From Paracoccaceae bacterium (GTDB taxonomy: Bacteria > Pseudomonadota > Alphaproteobacteria > Rhodobacterales > Rhodobacteraceae), in contig JAFIEO010000039.1 in assembly GCA_020832445.1 (NCBI GenBank), positions 1 to 64,000 of the forward strand: 64,000 nt of DNA. The letters run 5' to 3'. Below, piece by piece: positions 1 to 9,135 of this stretch. The position numbers and the translations under genes were made by a program. How positions within the stretch are numbered: the stretch's first letter is position 1; each line of letters begins with the position of its first letter. A model generated the notes under the pieces. The model was not told the DNA's origin and did not search any database. It was given only the letters and a program-made list of their open reading frames with translations.

Positions 1-359
1 CGCTTGCGCCATCTGTGCCCCTGCACAAAGGACCAGACCTGCTGCCAATGCCTGCTTTGCTATCGCTGTCATTGCGTGCCACCTCTGGCTGCTGATCTAC
101 CCTGCACACGAGGCGGGTTCAACCCGCGCGGCCATCACACAAGCGGCAGTCTGCCCGCGGCGCCGTCACGCCCCACCCGCCCACCCATGCGCGCCGCCTA
201 CGCGGGCAGACTGCCGCTTGTGTGATGGCAGCGCGGGTTGAACCCGCCTCGTGTGCAGGGTAGATCAGCAGCCAGAGGTGGCACGCAATGACAGCGATAG
301 CAAAGCAGGCATTGGCAGCAGGTCTGGTCCTTTGTGCAGGGGCACAGATGGCGCAAGCG
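1..359. repeat. Large inverted repeat at the window edge (159-bp arms)
   Basis: Bases 1-159 are the reverse complement of 201-359, with one internal mismatch (130 against 230) and a 41-base centre. The right arm contains the upstream region and the first 24 codons of the gene at 288, so the left arm carries an inverted copy of that gene's start. The arm runs exactly to the window edge. Such fold-backs are common at contig ends or in amplified DNA, but a real inverted duplication cannot be excluded. Confidence 0.9.
233..247. promoter_or_regulatory. Perfect palindrome upstream of the zevA-like gene
   Basis: GCGGGTT-G-AACCCGC is a 7-bp-arm palindrome about 40 bases before the start codon at 288, a suitable place for an operator. 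A second copy lies at 113-127 in the inverted arm. Metal-responsive control (for example by a Zur-like repressor) would fit the gene's predicted role, but the sequence does not match a site I can name with certainty. Confidence 0.35.
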
Positions 360-956
360 CACCCGCATATCTTTGTCGATGCGCAACTGGAGGTGCTTTT
401 CGACGCGAATGGTGCCCCGCAGGCCTTGCGCATTTTCTGGACCTATGACCCGTTCTTTTCGATGCTTCTGGTCAGTGACATGGGGCTTGATCCGGATTTC
501 AGCGGAACCGTGACGCCAGACGAGCAGCCGCTTCTGGACGGGTTCGACATGAACTGGATACCCGATTACCACGGTGACACCCATGTTATGCAAAACGGCC
601 AGTCCCTGCCCTTAAGCGGGCCGGTGGAATGGACATCCGATTATGTGGACGGGCAGCTGCAATCGTCGCATTTGCGTGAATTTCAGGAACTGCCGGACCC
701 GACAACGGAATGGACCGTGTCAATCCATGATCCAAGCTATTACACCAGTTATACCATCACCGATATGCCGCAGATCACCGGTCGGGATGATTGCAGTGCG
801 CGTATATTCGAACCGGATTGGGACGCGGCAGGCGCGCAGCTGGATGCGGCACTGGATGAAGTGCTGGCCTCTGGCGGGGATATAGAGGCCGAATTTCCGC
901 CCGTCGGCGCCCTGTTTTCGGAGGAGGTTCGCATCATATGCGCGCAGCCATCGTAA
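288..956 (+). CDS. zevA: DUF1007 family periplasmic protein, ZevA-like
   Basis: This is a 222-residue exported protein. Residues 1-24 form a signal peptide, and the mature chain begins with HPHIFVDA, the N-terminal signature of the DUF1007 family. That histidine-rich start is thought to bind metal. In Haemophilus, the DUF1007 protein ZevA works with the NicO-type transporter ZevB in zinc acquisition. Here the next gene, overlapping by 19 bases, is exactly such a transporter, so a two-gene metal-transport operon is likely. Direction and metal (zinc, nickel or cobalt) are inferred. The first 24 codons also occur inverted at the window edge. Confidence 0.8.
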   Translation: MTAIAKQALAAGLVLCAGAQMAQAHPHIFVDAQLEVLFDANGAPQALRIFWTYDPFFSMLLVSDMGLDPDFSGTVTPDEQPLLDGFDMNWIPDYHGDTHVMQNGQSLPLSGPVEWTSDYVDGQLQSSHLREFQELPDPTTEWTVSIHDPSYYTSYTITDMPQITGRDDCSARIFEPDWDAAGAQLDAALDEVLASGGDIEAEFPPVGALFSEEVRIICAQPS

Positions 957-1852
957 GCGTTTCGGCCCTTGTTGCGATTGCGCTGCTAGGCCTGTGGGCG
1001 GCAGGCGGGCTGAACGGGCTGGCCGATTGGGCGCAGGCGGCGCAGCGCAGTTTTCAGGCACAGCTTGCAGGCGGATTGCGCGCGTTGCATGCAGGCCATC
1101 CCGGTGCGCTTCTGGCATTGTGGGGGATGTGCTTTGCCTACGGGTTTGTCCATGCGGTCGGGCCGGGGCATGGGAAGTTTTTGTTGGGCGCATATGGCGC
1201 GGGCACGCAAGTGCCACTGGGCCGGTTGATGGGCGTGGGCCTTGCTGCATCGCTGGCGCAAGGGATCTGCGCCATTTTGCTGGTGTATGGCGGTGTGCTG
1301 ATCTTCAACGCCTCGCGCGAGGGGATGCAACATGCCGGTGATGTCTGGCTGGATCAGGCCAGCCTTGTGGCGATTGCAGCGGTCGGGTTGTGGCTGGTCT
1401 GGCGCGGTGCGCGCCGGCTGAATGTGAACTGGCATGTCCGGCCCGTCCCCACATATGCCCATGACCATACCCATGACGATGGCGGGGTGTGCGAAAGTTG
1501 CGGGCACCGTCACGGGCCAACTGTGTCCGAGGTGGCGCAACTGCATGACTGGCGCGACACCACAGCGCTGATCGGTGCGATTGCCATTCGCCCCTGCACG
1601 GGCGCATTGTTTCTGCTGATCCTGACATGGCGCATGGGTCTGGTCTGGCAGGGCATTGCCGGGGTAGTGATCATGGCGCTTGGCACCGCGTCGGTGACAA
1701 TGGCGGTTGCCGCCCTGGCCGTCATGGCACGCGAGGGCGCGCTGGGATGGGCGCAGCGCATCGGGCGGCTGACAGGTATTATGCCGGTGTTCGAGGTGGT
1801 GGCGGGGCTGATCATCGTGATTTCGGCACTGAACATGTTAAAAATATTCTGA
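938..1852 (+). CDS. zevB: NicO/RcnA-family metal transporter, ZevB-like
   Basis: A 304-residue inner-membrane protein of the nickel/cobalt transporter (NicO) superfamily. The helix at residues 62-80 carries the VHAVGPGHGK motif that typifies this family. A hydrophilic loop at about residues 171-193 is rich in histidine and cysteine (HDHTHDD, CESCGHRHG) and looks like a metal-binding loop. The C-terminal half has four more hydrophobic segments. The start ATG at 938 lies inside the upstream gene and is preceded by GGAGG, which suggests translational coupling. Zinc transport is inferred from ZevAB; nickel or cobalt remains possible. Confidence 0.8.
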   Translation: MRAAIVSVSALVAIALLGLWAAGGLNGLADWAQAAQRSFQAQLAGGLRALHAGHPGALLALWGMCFAYGFVHAVGPGHGKFLLGAYGAGTQVPLGRLMGVGLAASLAQGICAILLVYGGVLIFNASREGMQHAGDVWLDQASLVAIAAVGLWLVWRGARRLNVNWHVRPVPTYAHDHTHDDGGVCESCGHRHGPTVSEVAQLHDWRDTTALIGAIAIRPCTGALFLLILTWRMGLVWQGIAGVVIMALGTASVTMAVAALAVMAREGALGWAQRIGRLTGIMPVFEVVAGLIIVISALNMLKIF

Positions 1853-1895
1853 CCCCCCTTGCCGTTTGTATTGCCGCGCGCGTAAAGCGTGAAAC

Positions 1896-3278
1896 ATGAA
1901 AATACGGACACACCCATTCGGAAAAGATTTGCGTGCGGTGCTGGCGCTTGGGCTGCCATTGGCGGGCAGTCATCTGGCGCAGTTCCTGTTGGCGGTCACA
2001 GATACCATCATGCTGGGTTGGTATGGTGTGCTGGACCTTGCAGCAGGTGTCATCGGGGCGGCATTGTTTTTCACGGTGTTCATTTTTGGCACCGGTTTTG
2101 CCAATGCCGTTATGCCGATGGTGGCCACGGCGGCCGCATCTGATGATGATACCATGGTGCGGCGCAGCACACGCATGGGGCTGTGGCTGTCCATTGCATT
2201 CGGGATCGCCGTGCTGCCGTTTTTCTGGTTTTCAGGCGCGTTTCTGACGCTGGTGCAACAGCCCGAGGATGTCGTGCCATTGGCCGAGGTGTATTTGCGC
2301 ATCATCGGCCTGTCGCTGGTGCCCGCGCTGGCTGTTATGGTGCTGAAGAATTATCTTGCCGCACTGGGGCGCACGCAGATAGCGCTATGGCTGACACTGG
2401 GCGCTGTGGTGCTGAATATCGGGCTGAACTGGATTTTGATATTCGGCAATCTGGGCGCGCCGGAACTTGGGGTGCGCGGCGCGGCGCTGGCATCCATCGC
2501 GGTGCAAGTTGCCACGGTTCTGGGGCTGGCGTTTTACTGTGCGTTATTGCCGTCCTTGCGGCGCTATGCGCTGTTCCAGCGCTTCTGGCGGCCCGATTGG
2601 GTGGCCATGGGGCTTGTCTGGCGGTTGGGCTGGCCGATTGGTGTGGCGCTGGTTGCAGAAACCGCGCTGTTTTCGGCGGCCGCCATCATGGTGGGCTGGA
2701 TTGGCACGCATGAGTTGGCAGCCCACGGCATTGCACTGGAAATTACGGCGCTGTTGTTCATGGTGCATCTGGGGTTTTCCAATGCGGGCACTGTGCTTGT
2801 GGGGCGGGCGCGGGGGCGGCAGGACCAACAGGCGCTGCGCGGTGTCGCGCGGGCGGCAAGTTTTGTGTCGATCAGTTTCGCGCTGGCCACGATGGTGGTG
2901 TATATTGGTTTTGGACCGCAGCTTGTGGGGGTGTTTCTTGGCCCTGAGGAACCGGCGCGCGACACAATTATTGCCATAGGTGCGTCATTTCTGGTGATTG
3001 CCGCGTTCTTTCAGCTGGCAGATGGCGCGCAGGTCATGGGAATGGGGCTGTTGCGGGGTGTGCAGGACACGCGCGTTCCGATGTGGATTGCGGCGTTCAG
3101 TTATTGGGGGCTGGGCCTGCCTGTGGCCTATGTGTTCGGTATCCGGCTGGGCTGGGGCGGCGAGGGCATCTGGGCAGGTCTTGCCGTGGGGCTGAGTGCG
3201 GCTGCACTGGCGCTGATGTGGCGCTTCTGGCGTGGGCCGGGGCGCAGTGGTGCCAAACCGTGGGCGGTGGATTTGTAG
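1896..3278 (+). CDS. MATE family efflux transporter
   Basis: This 460-residue protein has about twelve hydrophobic segments and the two-fold pattern of multidrug and toxin extrusion (NorM/DinF) transporters. The first segment region contains LALPLAGSHLAQ-like residues and the second half repeats the fold from about residue 240. Such proteins export cationic drugs or metabolites in exchange for sodium or protons. It follows zevB by 43 bases on the same strand and may be cotranscribed. The substrate cannot be read from the sequence. The gene ends just before a family B repeat. Confidence 0.85.
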   Translation: MKIRTHPFGKDLRAVLALGLPLAGSHLAQFLLAVTDTIMLGWYGVLDLAAGVIGAALFFTVFIFGTGFANAVMPMVATAAASDDDTMVRRSTRMGLWLSIAFGIAVLPFFWFSGAFLTLVQQPEDVVPLAEVYLRIIGLSLVPALAVMVLKNYLAALGRTQIALWLTLGAVVLNIGLNWILIFGNLGAPELGVRGAALASIAVQVATVLGLAFYCALLPSLRRYALFQRFWRPDWVAMGLVWRLGWPIGVALVAETALFSAAAIMVGWIGTHELAAHGIALEITALLFMVHLGFSNAGTVLVGRARGRQDQQALRGVARAASFVSISFALATMVVYIGFGPQLVGVFLGPEEPARDTIIAIGASFLVIAAFFQLADGAQVMGMGLLRGVQDTRVPMWIAAFSYWGLGLPVAYVFGIRLGWGGEGIWAGLAVGLSAAALALMWRFWRGPGRSGAKPWAVDL

Positions 3279-3321
3279 GCTTGTGAAACCCTGCGGCGCG
3301 GTTTTGGCATTTTGCGGTTAT

Positions 3322-3412
3322 TCGCGCTTGGATAAAGCCCGCGCCATCGGCAGGCCGCGGGACGGCCAGACCTATGGCGTGGGCCACCTGCGGCCTTTGC
3401 ACCGCGCCTTGG
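3322..3412 (-). repeat. Family B intergenic repeat, internally deleted copy
   Basis: Read on the minus strand this ~90-bp stretch matches the repeat at 48321-48516, first its AAGGCGCGG to GGCCTGCCGAT part and then directly its GGCGCGGGCTTT part, so the middle of the element is missing. It lies between the convergent ends of the MATE gene and the gene at 3442. Confidence 0.7.
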
Positions 3413-3441
3413 AATCTTCCCTTCAGGTCGGAAACCACCCG

Positions 3442-3825
3442 CTACTCGCGACTGCGCCGTGCCAGTTTGCGCACCAGAACCTCGCGCAGGTCCTGCATCG
3501 CCCAAAGCAACTCATCGGTTGCCGCGTCCAGTTCTTCGGGTGTTGCGCGAAACTGTGCCCAATGTGCGATGTGGCCAATCTCTGTCACCGCACGGGCCGC
3601 GCGCCCGTCCAGCCCGTTGCCGCATGCCAGCCAATCCGCAATCAGCGCGTGTTCTTCATCGCTCAGGGTGTGGTTTTCGGCCGCGCGCACATCGCCTGTC
3701 GTCGTATCAATGCCCGCGATCCGGTGCATTTCCGTGCGCCGCAAGCGCGGATCGTGGCGGATTTGCAGCAGCATCGCGCCATTGGGGCGCGGGCGAAAGT
3801 AGTATCCGCGCGCGCCCTTCGTCAT
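3442..3825 (-). CDS. Conserved hypothetical protein next to aspartate aminotransferase
   Basis: A 127-residue predicted soluble protein that begins one base after the aspartate aminotransferase stop codon on the same strand, so the two are almost certainly cotranscribed. The N-terminal half is rich in basic and aromatic residues. The C-terminal half (about residues 70-120) is predicted helical, with acidic stretches followed by the basic tail KLARRSRE. There is no signal peptide or membrane segment. I do not recognise a named family. Confidence 0.7.
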   Translation of the reverse strand: MTKGARGYYFRPRPNGAMLLQIRHDPRLRRTEMHRIAGIDTTTGDVRAAENHTLSDEEHALIADWLACGNGLDGRAARAVTEIGHIAHWAQFRATPEELDAATDELLWAMQDLREVLVRKLARRSRE

Positions 3826-3826
3826 G

Positions 3827-5077
<1,251 letters not shown>

Positions 5078-5143
5078 TCATAGGTTGCCCGCGACACCCG
5101 TTCAAGCGTTAATACAGAACATTCAAATCCTGAAGGAAATGAT

Positions 5144-5545
5144 ATGACCGAAGAGACGCAGGCAAATGACTGGTATGCGCCTGATCAGGCAACATTCGGC
5201 GACCGGCTGACCGCCGCGAGAGAGGCGCAGGGCCTTACGCCATCACAACTGGCGGGCCGGTTGGGGATCAAGCTGCAAACCTTGCAGGGCTGGGAAAACG
5301 ACCGGTCAGAGCCGCGCGCCAACAAGTTGCAGATGGTCGCAGGGCTGCTGAACGTATCCATGGGCTGGTTGCTGACCGGCGAAGGCGAAGGCGTGTCCGA
5401 CCCCGCCACCCCCGAAGAACTGGCCGAGGATGCGCAGGCGCTGATGAAAGACCTGCGTGCCATGCGTGCCGAGACGATGCGCCTTGCAAACCGCATGGGA
5501 AAAGCCGAGAAACGGTTGCGGATGATCCTGAAAGAGACAATCTGA
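5144..5545 (+). CDS. XRE-family helix-turn-helix regulator
   Basis: A 133-residue protein with an HTH_3/Cro-CI domain at about residues 18-75 (FGDRLTAAREAQGLT, SQLAGRLGI, WENDRSEPRA). The C-terminal tail (about residues 90-133) is charged, predicted helical and may mediate dimer formation. The SdhE gene starts directly after its stop codon, so the two are cotranscribed. This regulator-SdhE pairing suggests a housekeeping rather than a phage role. The target is unknown. Confidence 0.85.
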   Translation: MTEETQANDWYAPDQATFGDRLTAAREAQGLTPSQLAGRLGIKLQTLQGWENDRSEPRANKLQMVAGLLNVSMGWLLTGEGEGVSDPATPEELAEDAQALMKDLRAMRAETMRLANRMGKAEKRLRMILKETI

Positions 5546-5815
5546 ATGACCCTTACCCCAGAACAGGCCCGGTTGAAAATGTTGCGCATGCGGTCATGGC
5601 GGCGCGGCATGAAGGAAATGGATCTGATCCTTGGCCCCTATGCGGATGCCCATCTGGCGACCCTTTCGGGGGCGGAGCTGGATGCGTATGACAAGGTTTT
5701 GTCGGAAAACGATCAGGACCTTTATCTGTGGGTCACTGGGGCGCAGGATGCCCCTGAATGGCTACAGCCAATGCTGCGCAAGATCGCGCTTGCGGCGGGT
5801 GTTACAAAAACATAG
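5546..5815 (+). CDS. sdhE: FAD assembly factor SdhE (succinate dehydrogenase)
   Basis: This 89-residue protein matches the SdhE/Sdh5 family, which promotes covalent attachment of FAD to the flavoprotein subunit of succinate dehydrogenase and fumarate reductase. The hallmark RGMKEMD (RGxxE) motif is at residues 20-26 in SWRRGMKEMDLILGPY. The following helices (LSGAELDAYDKVL, DLYLWVTG) fit the five-helix bundle. Length is typical. It starts on the base after the XRE regulator's stop. Confidence 0.9.
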   Translation: MTLTPEQARLKMLRMRSWRRGMKEMDLILGPYADAHLATLSGAELDAYDKVLSENDQDLYLWVTGAQDAPEWLQPMLRKIALAAGVTKT

Positions 5816-5834
5816 TGGCCCTGCCGCCGGATTA

Positions 5835-5849
5835 ACCCAATATTTGGGT
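5835..5849. promoter_or_regulatory. Inverted repeat before the MarR-type gene, probable operator
   Basis: ACCCAA-TAT-TTGGGT is a perfect 6-bp-arm inverted repeat about 30 bases before the first possible start of the MarR-family gene. MarR proteins usually bind short palindromes in their own promoter, so autoregulation is a reasonable inference. Confidence 0.45.
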
Positions 5850-5878
5850 GTTGCTGTCATTCTTGCCATCTATACCGA

Positions 5879-6391
5879 ATGATGGAGAAGATGGTGAGTG
5901 TTCAGCAAAACCTAGGAACGGCACTGCGGTCGGAATATATGCGCCGCTATCTGGAAAACCTTGCATTGCTGGAGCGGTTGCACAGACTTATGCTTGATCT
6001 GATCAAGGATGAGTTCGAACGCCTTGGCGTCATGAATGTCAATCCGGTGCAGGCATTGCTGCTGTTCAACATCGGAGAGCATGAAGTAACGGCTGGCGAG
6101 TTGAAATCGCGCGGCTATTATCAAGGCTCCAACGTGTCCTATAACCTGAAAAAACTGGTAGAGCAGGGGTATATGCACCACCAGCGCTGCCCGGTGGACC
6201 GTCGCGCAGTCCGTGTGCGCCTGACATCCAAGGGGGTCGCAGTCCGCGACCGTGTCGCGGCGCTGTTTGAACGGCACGCGCAGGAATTACAGGCCGAAGG
6301 CATGGTTGATTTCGACGCGCTGGACGGCGTGGCCCGCAGTTTGCGCCGCATTGAGCGGTTCTGGGGTGAACAGATTCGCTATATTTACTGA
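5879..6391 (+). CDS. MarR-family winged-helix regulator, LdtR-like
   Basis: A protein of up to 170 residues with a winged-helix domain at about residues 50-125: recognition-helix region SRGYYQGSNVSYNLKKLVEQGY and wing CPVDRRAVRVRLTSKG. It resembles the LdtR regulators of alphaproteobacteria, which control cell-wall (L,D-transpeptidase) and stress genes; that assignment is from memory of the family. The start is uncertain: ATG at 5879, 5882 or 5891, or GTG at 5894, which is best spaced from the GGAG at 5884. A palindrome at 5835-5849 is a likely autoregulatory site. Confidence 0.8.
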   Translation: MMEKMVSVQQNLGTALRSEYMRRYLENLALLERLHRLMLDLIKDEFERLGVMNVNPVQALLLFNIGEHEVTAGELKSRGYYQGSNVSYNLKKLVEQGYMHHQRCPVDRRAVRVRLTSKGVAVRDRVAALFERHAQELQAEGMVDFDALDGVARSLRRIERFWGEQIRYIY

Positions 6392-6932
6392 ATGCGTCTG
6401 CGGTATGTGGCCCTGAATGGCAGTCTCGTGCATGCACGCAGCTTGAAGATATGGCATGCGCGCAAGCTGCAATATGGCAGGTTGCGCACAATGCTGCGAA
6501 TTCCGCCAGTTTTGACATGCCGGATCGTATGAAGAAGACGACCTGACAGGCCGTTTGCCTGCACGTCATGCGGCCGCGCGGGGCCGTAGGCAGTAAACTG
6601 CCACAAAATACATCACATCCCTGTTTTGTCGGCAATCTGTGATACGGATGACATAAGTTTCCCCCAGTGTTGGGGGCGGGTCTAATCGGTGCGTGAAATC
6701 AACAGTCTGTTCTGTGATACTGGGTGGAATGTTGCGACTTCGGGTGTGAATGCCCCCGCCTGATTTTTGTGGATGGGGGTATTTCTGCGCGGGGGTATGC
6801 GCATTCATTTAATGAGGCGGGACGTGTGGCTGTGGATGTGCAACCCGCTCTGGACAGGGGGCGCGTCGCAGGATAAACAGCCCATGATAGCGCTAACGCG
6901 GCCGAAATGTGCCGCAGGATCAGGAGGGGTTC
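6392..6932. other. Long intergenic region upstream of zwf
   Basis: About 540 bases without a convincing gene. It contains a CCCCCA/TGGGGG hairpin at 6661-6676 and a LacI-type operator near its right end (separate entry). It probably holds the promoter of the zwf operon. I see no RNA gene or repeat copy. Confidence 0.5.
6885..6898. promoter_or_regulatory. LacI-type operator, CceR (AkgR)-like, upstream of zwf
   Basis: TGATAGCGCTAACG is centred on the palindrome TAGCGCTA. In Rhodobacter sphaeroides the LacI-family regulator CceR binds sites built on TAGCGCTA and represses Entner-Doudoroff genes including zwf. The site lies 35 bases before the zwf start, the expected position for repression. The match is from memory of the motif. 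Confidence 0.55.
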
Positions 6933-8378
6933 ATGGTCGCTCGCGTCATTCCGGTAGAGTGTTTTGATCTGGTCATATTCGGCGCAACAGGCGATCTGGC
7001 GCGGCGCAAAATTCTGCCCGGCCTTTATCGCAGGTGGAAAGAAGGGCAGATCCCCGAAGGGTCCGCGATTATTGGCGCAGCGCGCAGCACCTTTTCGCGT
7101 GACGAATTCCGCACCCTTGTTCAGGACGCCCTGACCGAATTCCTGCCGGAACGCGAATTGCTACCCGCCAATGTCGACAGTTTTCTGGACCTGCTGGATT
7201 ATGTTGCCATTGATGCGCGCGGCACCGATGGCTGGGACGATCTGGCGGCCATGATGCGCGCAGACGTCGTGCGCGCGTTCTATTTTTCAGTGGCCCCTGC
7301 CTTGTTTGGTGATCTGGCGCAGCGGTTGCACGCGCGCGGCATTGCGCACCGGCAGTCGCGGATTGTCGTTGAAAAGCCCTTCGGCAATGATCTGGCCAGC
7401 GCACGCGCCCTGAACCAGATACTGGCGGAGTATTTCAACGAGGATCAGATCTACCGGATTGATCATTATCTGGGCAAGGAAACTGTGCAAAACCTGATGG
7501 CTGTGCGGTTTGCCAATATTCTGTTTGAACCGCTGTGGAATGCGCAATTCGTGGATCATGTGCAGATCACGGTTGCCGAAACGGTGGGCGTAGGCGGGCG
7601 CGGCGAATATTACGACAAATCCGGCGCGATGCGCGACATGGTGCAAAACCACCTGATGCAGCTTTTGTGCCTGATCGCGATGGAGCCGCCGCATTGTTTC
7701 GAACCCGATGCCATGCGCGACGAAAAGCTGAAGGTTATTCGCGCACTCGACCCTGTGACCCCTGCCGAAATCGTGCGCGGTCAATACAAGGGCAAGGGCA
7801 ATGATGACTATCTGACCGAATGCGGCAACCCCGCGTCGCGGACCGAAAGTTTTATCGCGCTGAAACTGCATGTGTCGAACTGGCGCTGGAAGGGCACGCC
7901 CTTCTATTTGCGCACCGGCAAGCGGCTGAAATCGCGTGCGTCGGAAATTGCGGTCAGCTTCAAGGAGCCGCCACATTCAATCTTCGGCGAATCAAATCAA
8001 TGGCGTGAAAACGTGCTTGTCATCAGGTTACAACCTGATGAAGGCATGGATCTGCGGGTGATGATCAAGGAACCGGGACCGGGCGGCATGCGGCTGAAGG
8101 ATGTGGCGCTGGACATGAGCTTTGCCGAAGCGTTGGGCAGCGATCTGGATATTCCCGATGCGTATGAGCGGTTGATTATGGATGTGATCCGCGGCAACCA
8201 GACCCTGTTCATGCGCGGCGACGAGGTCGAGGCCGCATGGGCCTGGGTTGATCCGGTGATCGGCGCATGGGAAAAGCGCGAGGACCAGCCCGAACCCTAT
8301 GAGCCCGGCTCCACCGGGCCGGAAGGGGCGCTGATGCTGATGCACAAGGACGGACGCCGCTGGCGGGAGATCAGATAA
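6933..8378 (+). CDS. zwf: Glucose-6-phosphate 1-dehydrogenase
   Basis: Oxidises glucose-6-phosphate to 6-phosphogluconolactone with NAD(P)+, the first step of the Entner-Doudoroff and pentose phosphate pathways. The protein has the Rossmann motif FGATGDLARRK near the N-terminus and the active-site signature RIDHYLGKE near residue 180. I chose ATG 6933 because it follows a strong GGAGGGG site; an in-frame GTG at 6909 would add eight residues. The 481-residue length is typical. It is the first gene of a zwf-pgl-pgi operon, with the pgl start directly after its stop codon. Confidence 0.95.
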   Translation: MVARVIPVECFDLVIFGATGDLARRKILPGLYRRWKEGQIPEGSAIIGAARSTFSRDEFRTLVQDALTEFLPERELLPANVDSFLDLLDYVAIDARGTDGWDDLAAMMRADVVRAFYFSVAPALFGDLAQRLHARGIAHRQSRIVVEKPFGNDLASARALNQILAEYFNEDQIYRIDHYLGKETVQNLMAVRFANILFEPLWNAQFVDHVQITVAETVGVGGRGEYYDKSGAMRDMVQNHLMQLLCLIAMEPPHCFEPDAMRDEKLKVIRALDPVTPAEIVRGQYKGKGNDDYLTECGNPASRTESFIALKLHVSNWRWKGTPFYLRTGKRLKSRASEIAVSFKEPPHSIFGESNQWRENVLVIRLQPDEGMDLRVMIKEPGPGGMRLKDVALDMSFAEALGSDLDIPDAYERLIMDVIRGNQTLFMRGDEVEAAWAWVDPVIGAWEKREDQPEPYEPGSTGPEGALMLMHKDGRRWREIR

Positions 8379-9050
8379 ATGGAATTTCACACATATCCTG
8401 ACCGTGAAATGATGATGTTGCGACTGGCGCAGCGCATTTCCTCGGAACTGGGCGAAACGCTGCGATCCAGCGGGCGGGCCAGCCTGTCAGTGCCCGGTGG
8501 CACCACGCCCGGCCCGGTATTCGACACGCTTTGCGGCGCTGAACTGGATTGGGCGAATGTGGCGGTCATGCTGAATGATGAACGCTGGGTGGACGAGGAC
8601 AGCCCGCGGTCGAACACACGCCTGCTGCGCGAACGGCTGCTGACGGGGCGGGCCGCGGCGGCGACACTGGTGCCGCTTTATGCAGATGCCCCTACGCCCG
8701 AGCATGCGATGGCGGATCTGACCGAAGGTGTGTCCGCGCATTTGCCGATTTCGGTGTTGTTGCTGGGAATGGGGGCGGACATGCACACGGCCAGCCTGTT
8801 TCCGGGGGCGGATAATCTGGCGCAAGCGCTGCAAAAAGATGCGCCCCCCCTGATGGCCATGCGCGCCGACGCCGCAGGCGAGCCGCGTATCACCCTGACC
8901 GCGCCGGTGCTGAAATCGGCGCTGCGGGTGCATATACTGATTACGGGCGCTGAAAAACGCGCAGCCCTTGAACGCGCCCTGAAGCTGTCGCCACAGGACG
9001 CGCCGGTTGCCTGTGTTCTGGATCAGGCACAGGTGCATTGGGCTGAATGA
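8379..9050 (+). CDS. pgl: 6-phosphogluconolactonase
   Basis: A 223-residue DevB/Pgl-type enzyme that hydrolyses 6-phosphogluconolactone to 6-phosphogluconate. Visible family motifs are [15 protein letters not shown] (residues 33-47), the [15 protein letters not shown] block near 66-80, and [18 protein letters not shown] near 127-144. The start codon directly follows the zwf stop codon, so the two are translationally coupled and make consecutive enzymes of one pathway. Confidence 0.94.
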   Translation: MEFHTYPDREMMMLRLAQRISSELGETLRSSGRASLSVPGGTTPGPVFDTLCGAELDWANVAVMLNDERWVDEDSPRSNTRLLRERLLTGRAAAATLVPLYADAPTPEHAMADLTEGVSAHLPISVLLLGMGADMHTASLFPGADNLAQALQKDAPPLMAMRADAAGEPRITLTAPVLKSALRVHILITGAEKRAALERALKLSPQDAPVACVLDQAQVHWAE

Positions 9051-9078
9051 AAACCGGCGGGGCGGATGCCCCGATTTT

Positions 9079-9102
9079 GAGTATTTGCGGCAAGATGAAA
9101 CC
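9079..9102 (+). repeat. Dispersed 24-bp motif, copy 1
   Basis: GAGTATTT, two variable bases, GGCAAGATGAA, then ACC. It lies in the 85-base gap between pgl and pgi. Other copies are at 21972, 25325 and 44575. Confidence 0.7.
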
Positions 9103-9135
9103 TGTTTCATCGGCAGGGGCAACAAGGGGCAGGCT

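Noticed and set aside
6661-6676. CCCCCA/TGGGGG hairpin as terminator
   Set aside because: It lies 270 bases before zwf and 270 after the MarR-type gene, with no T run on either side.
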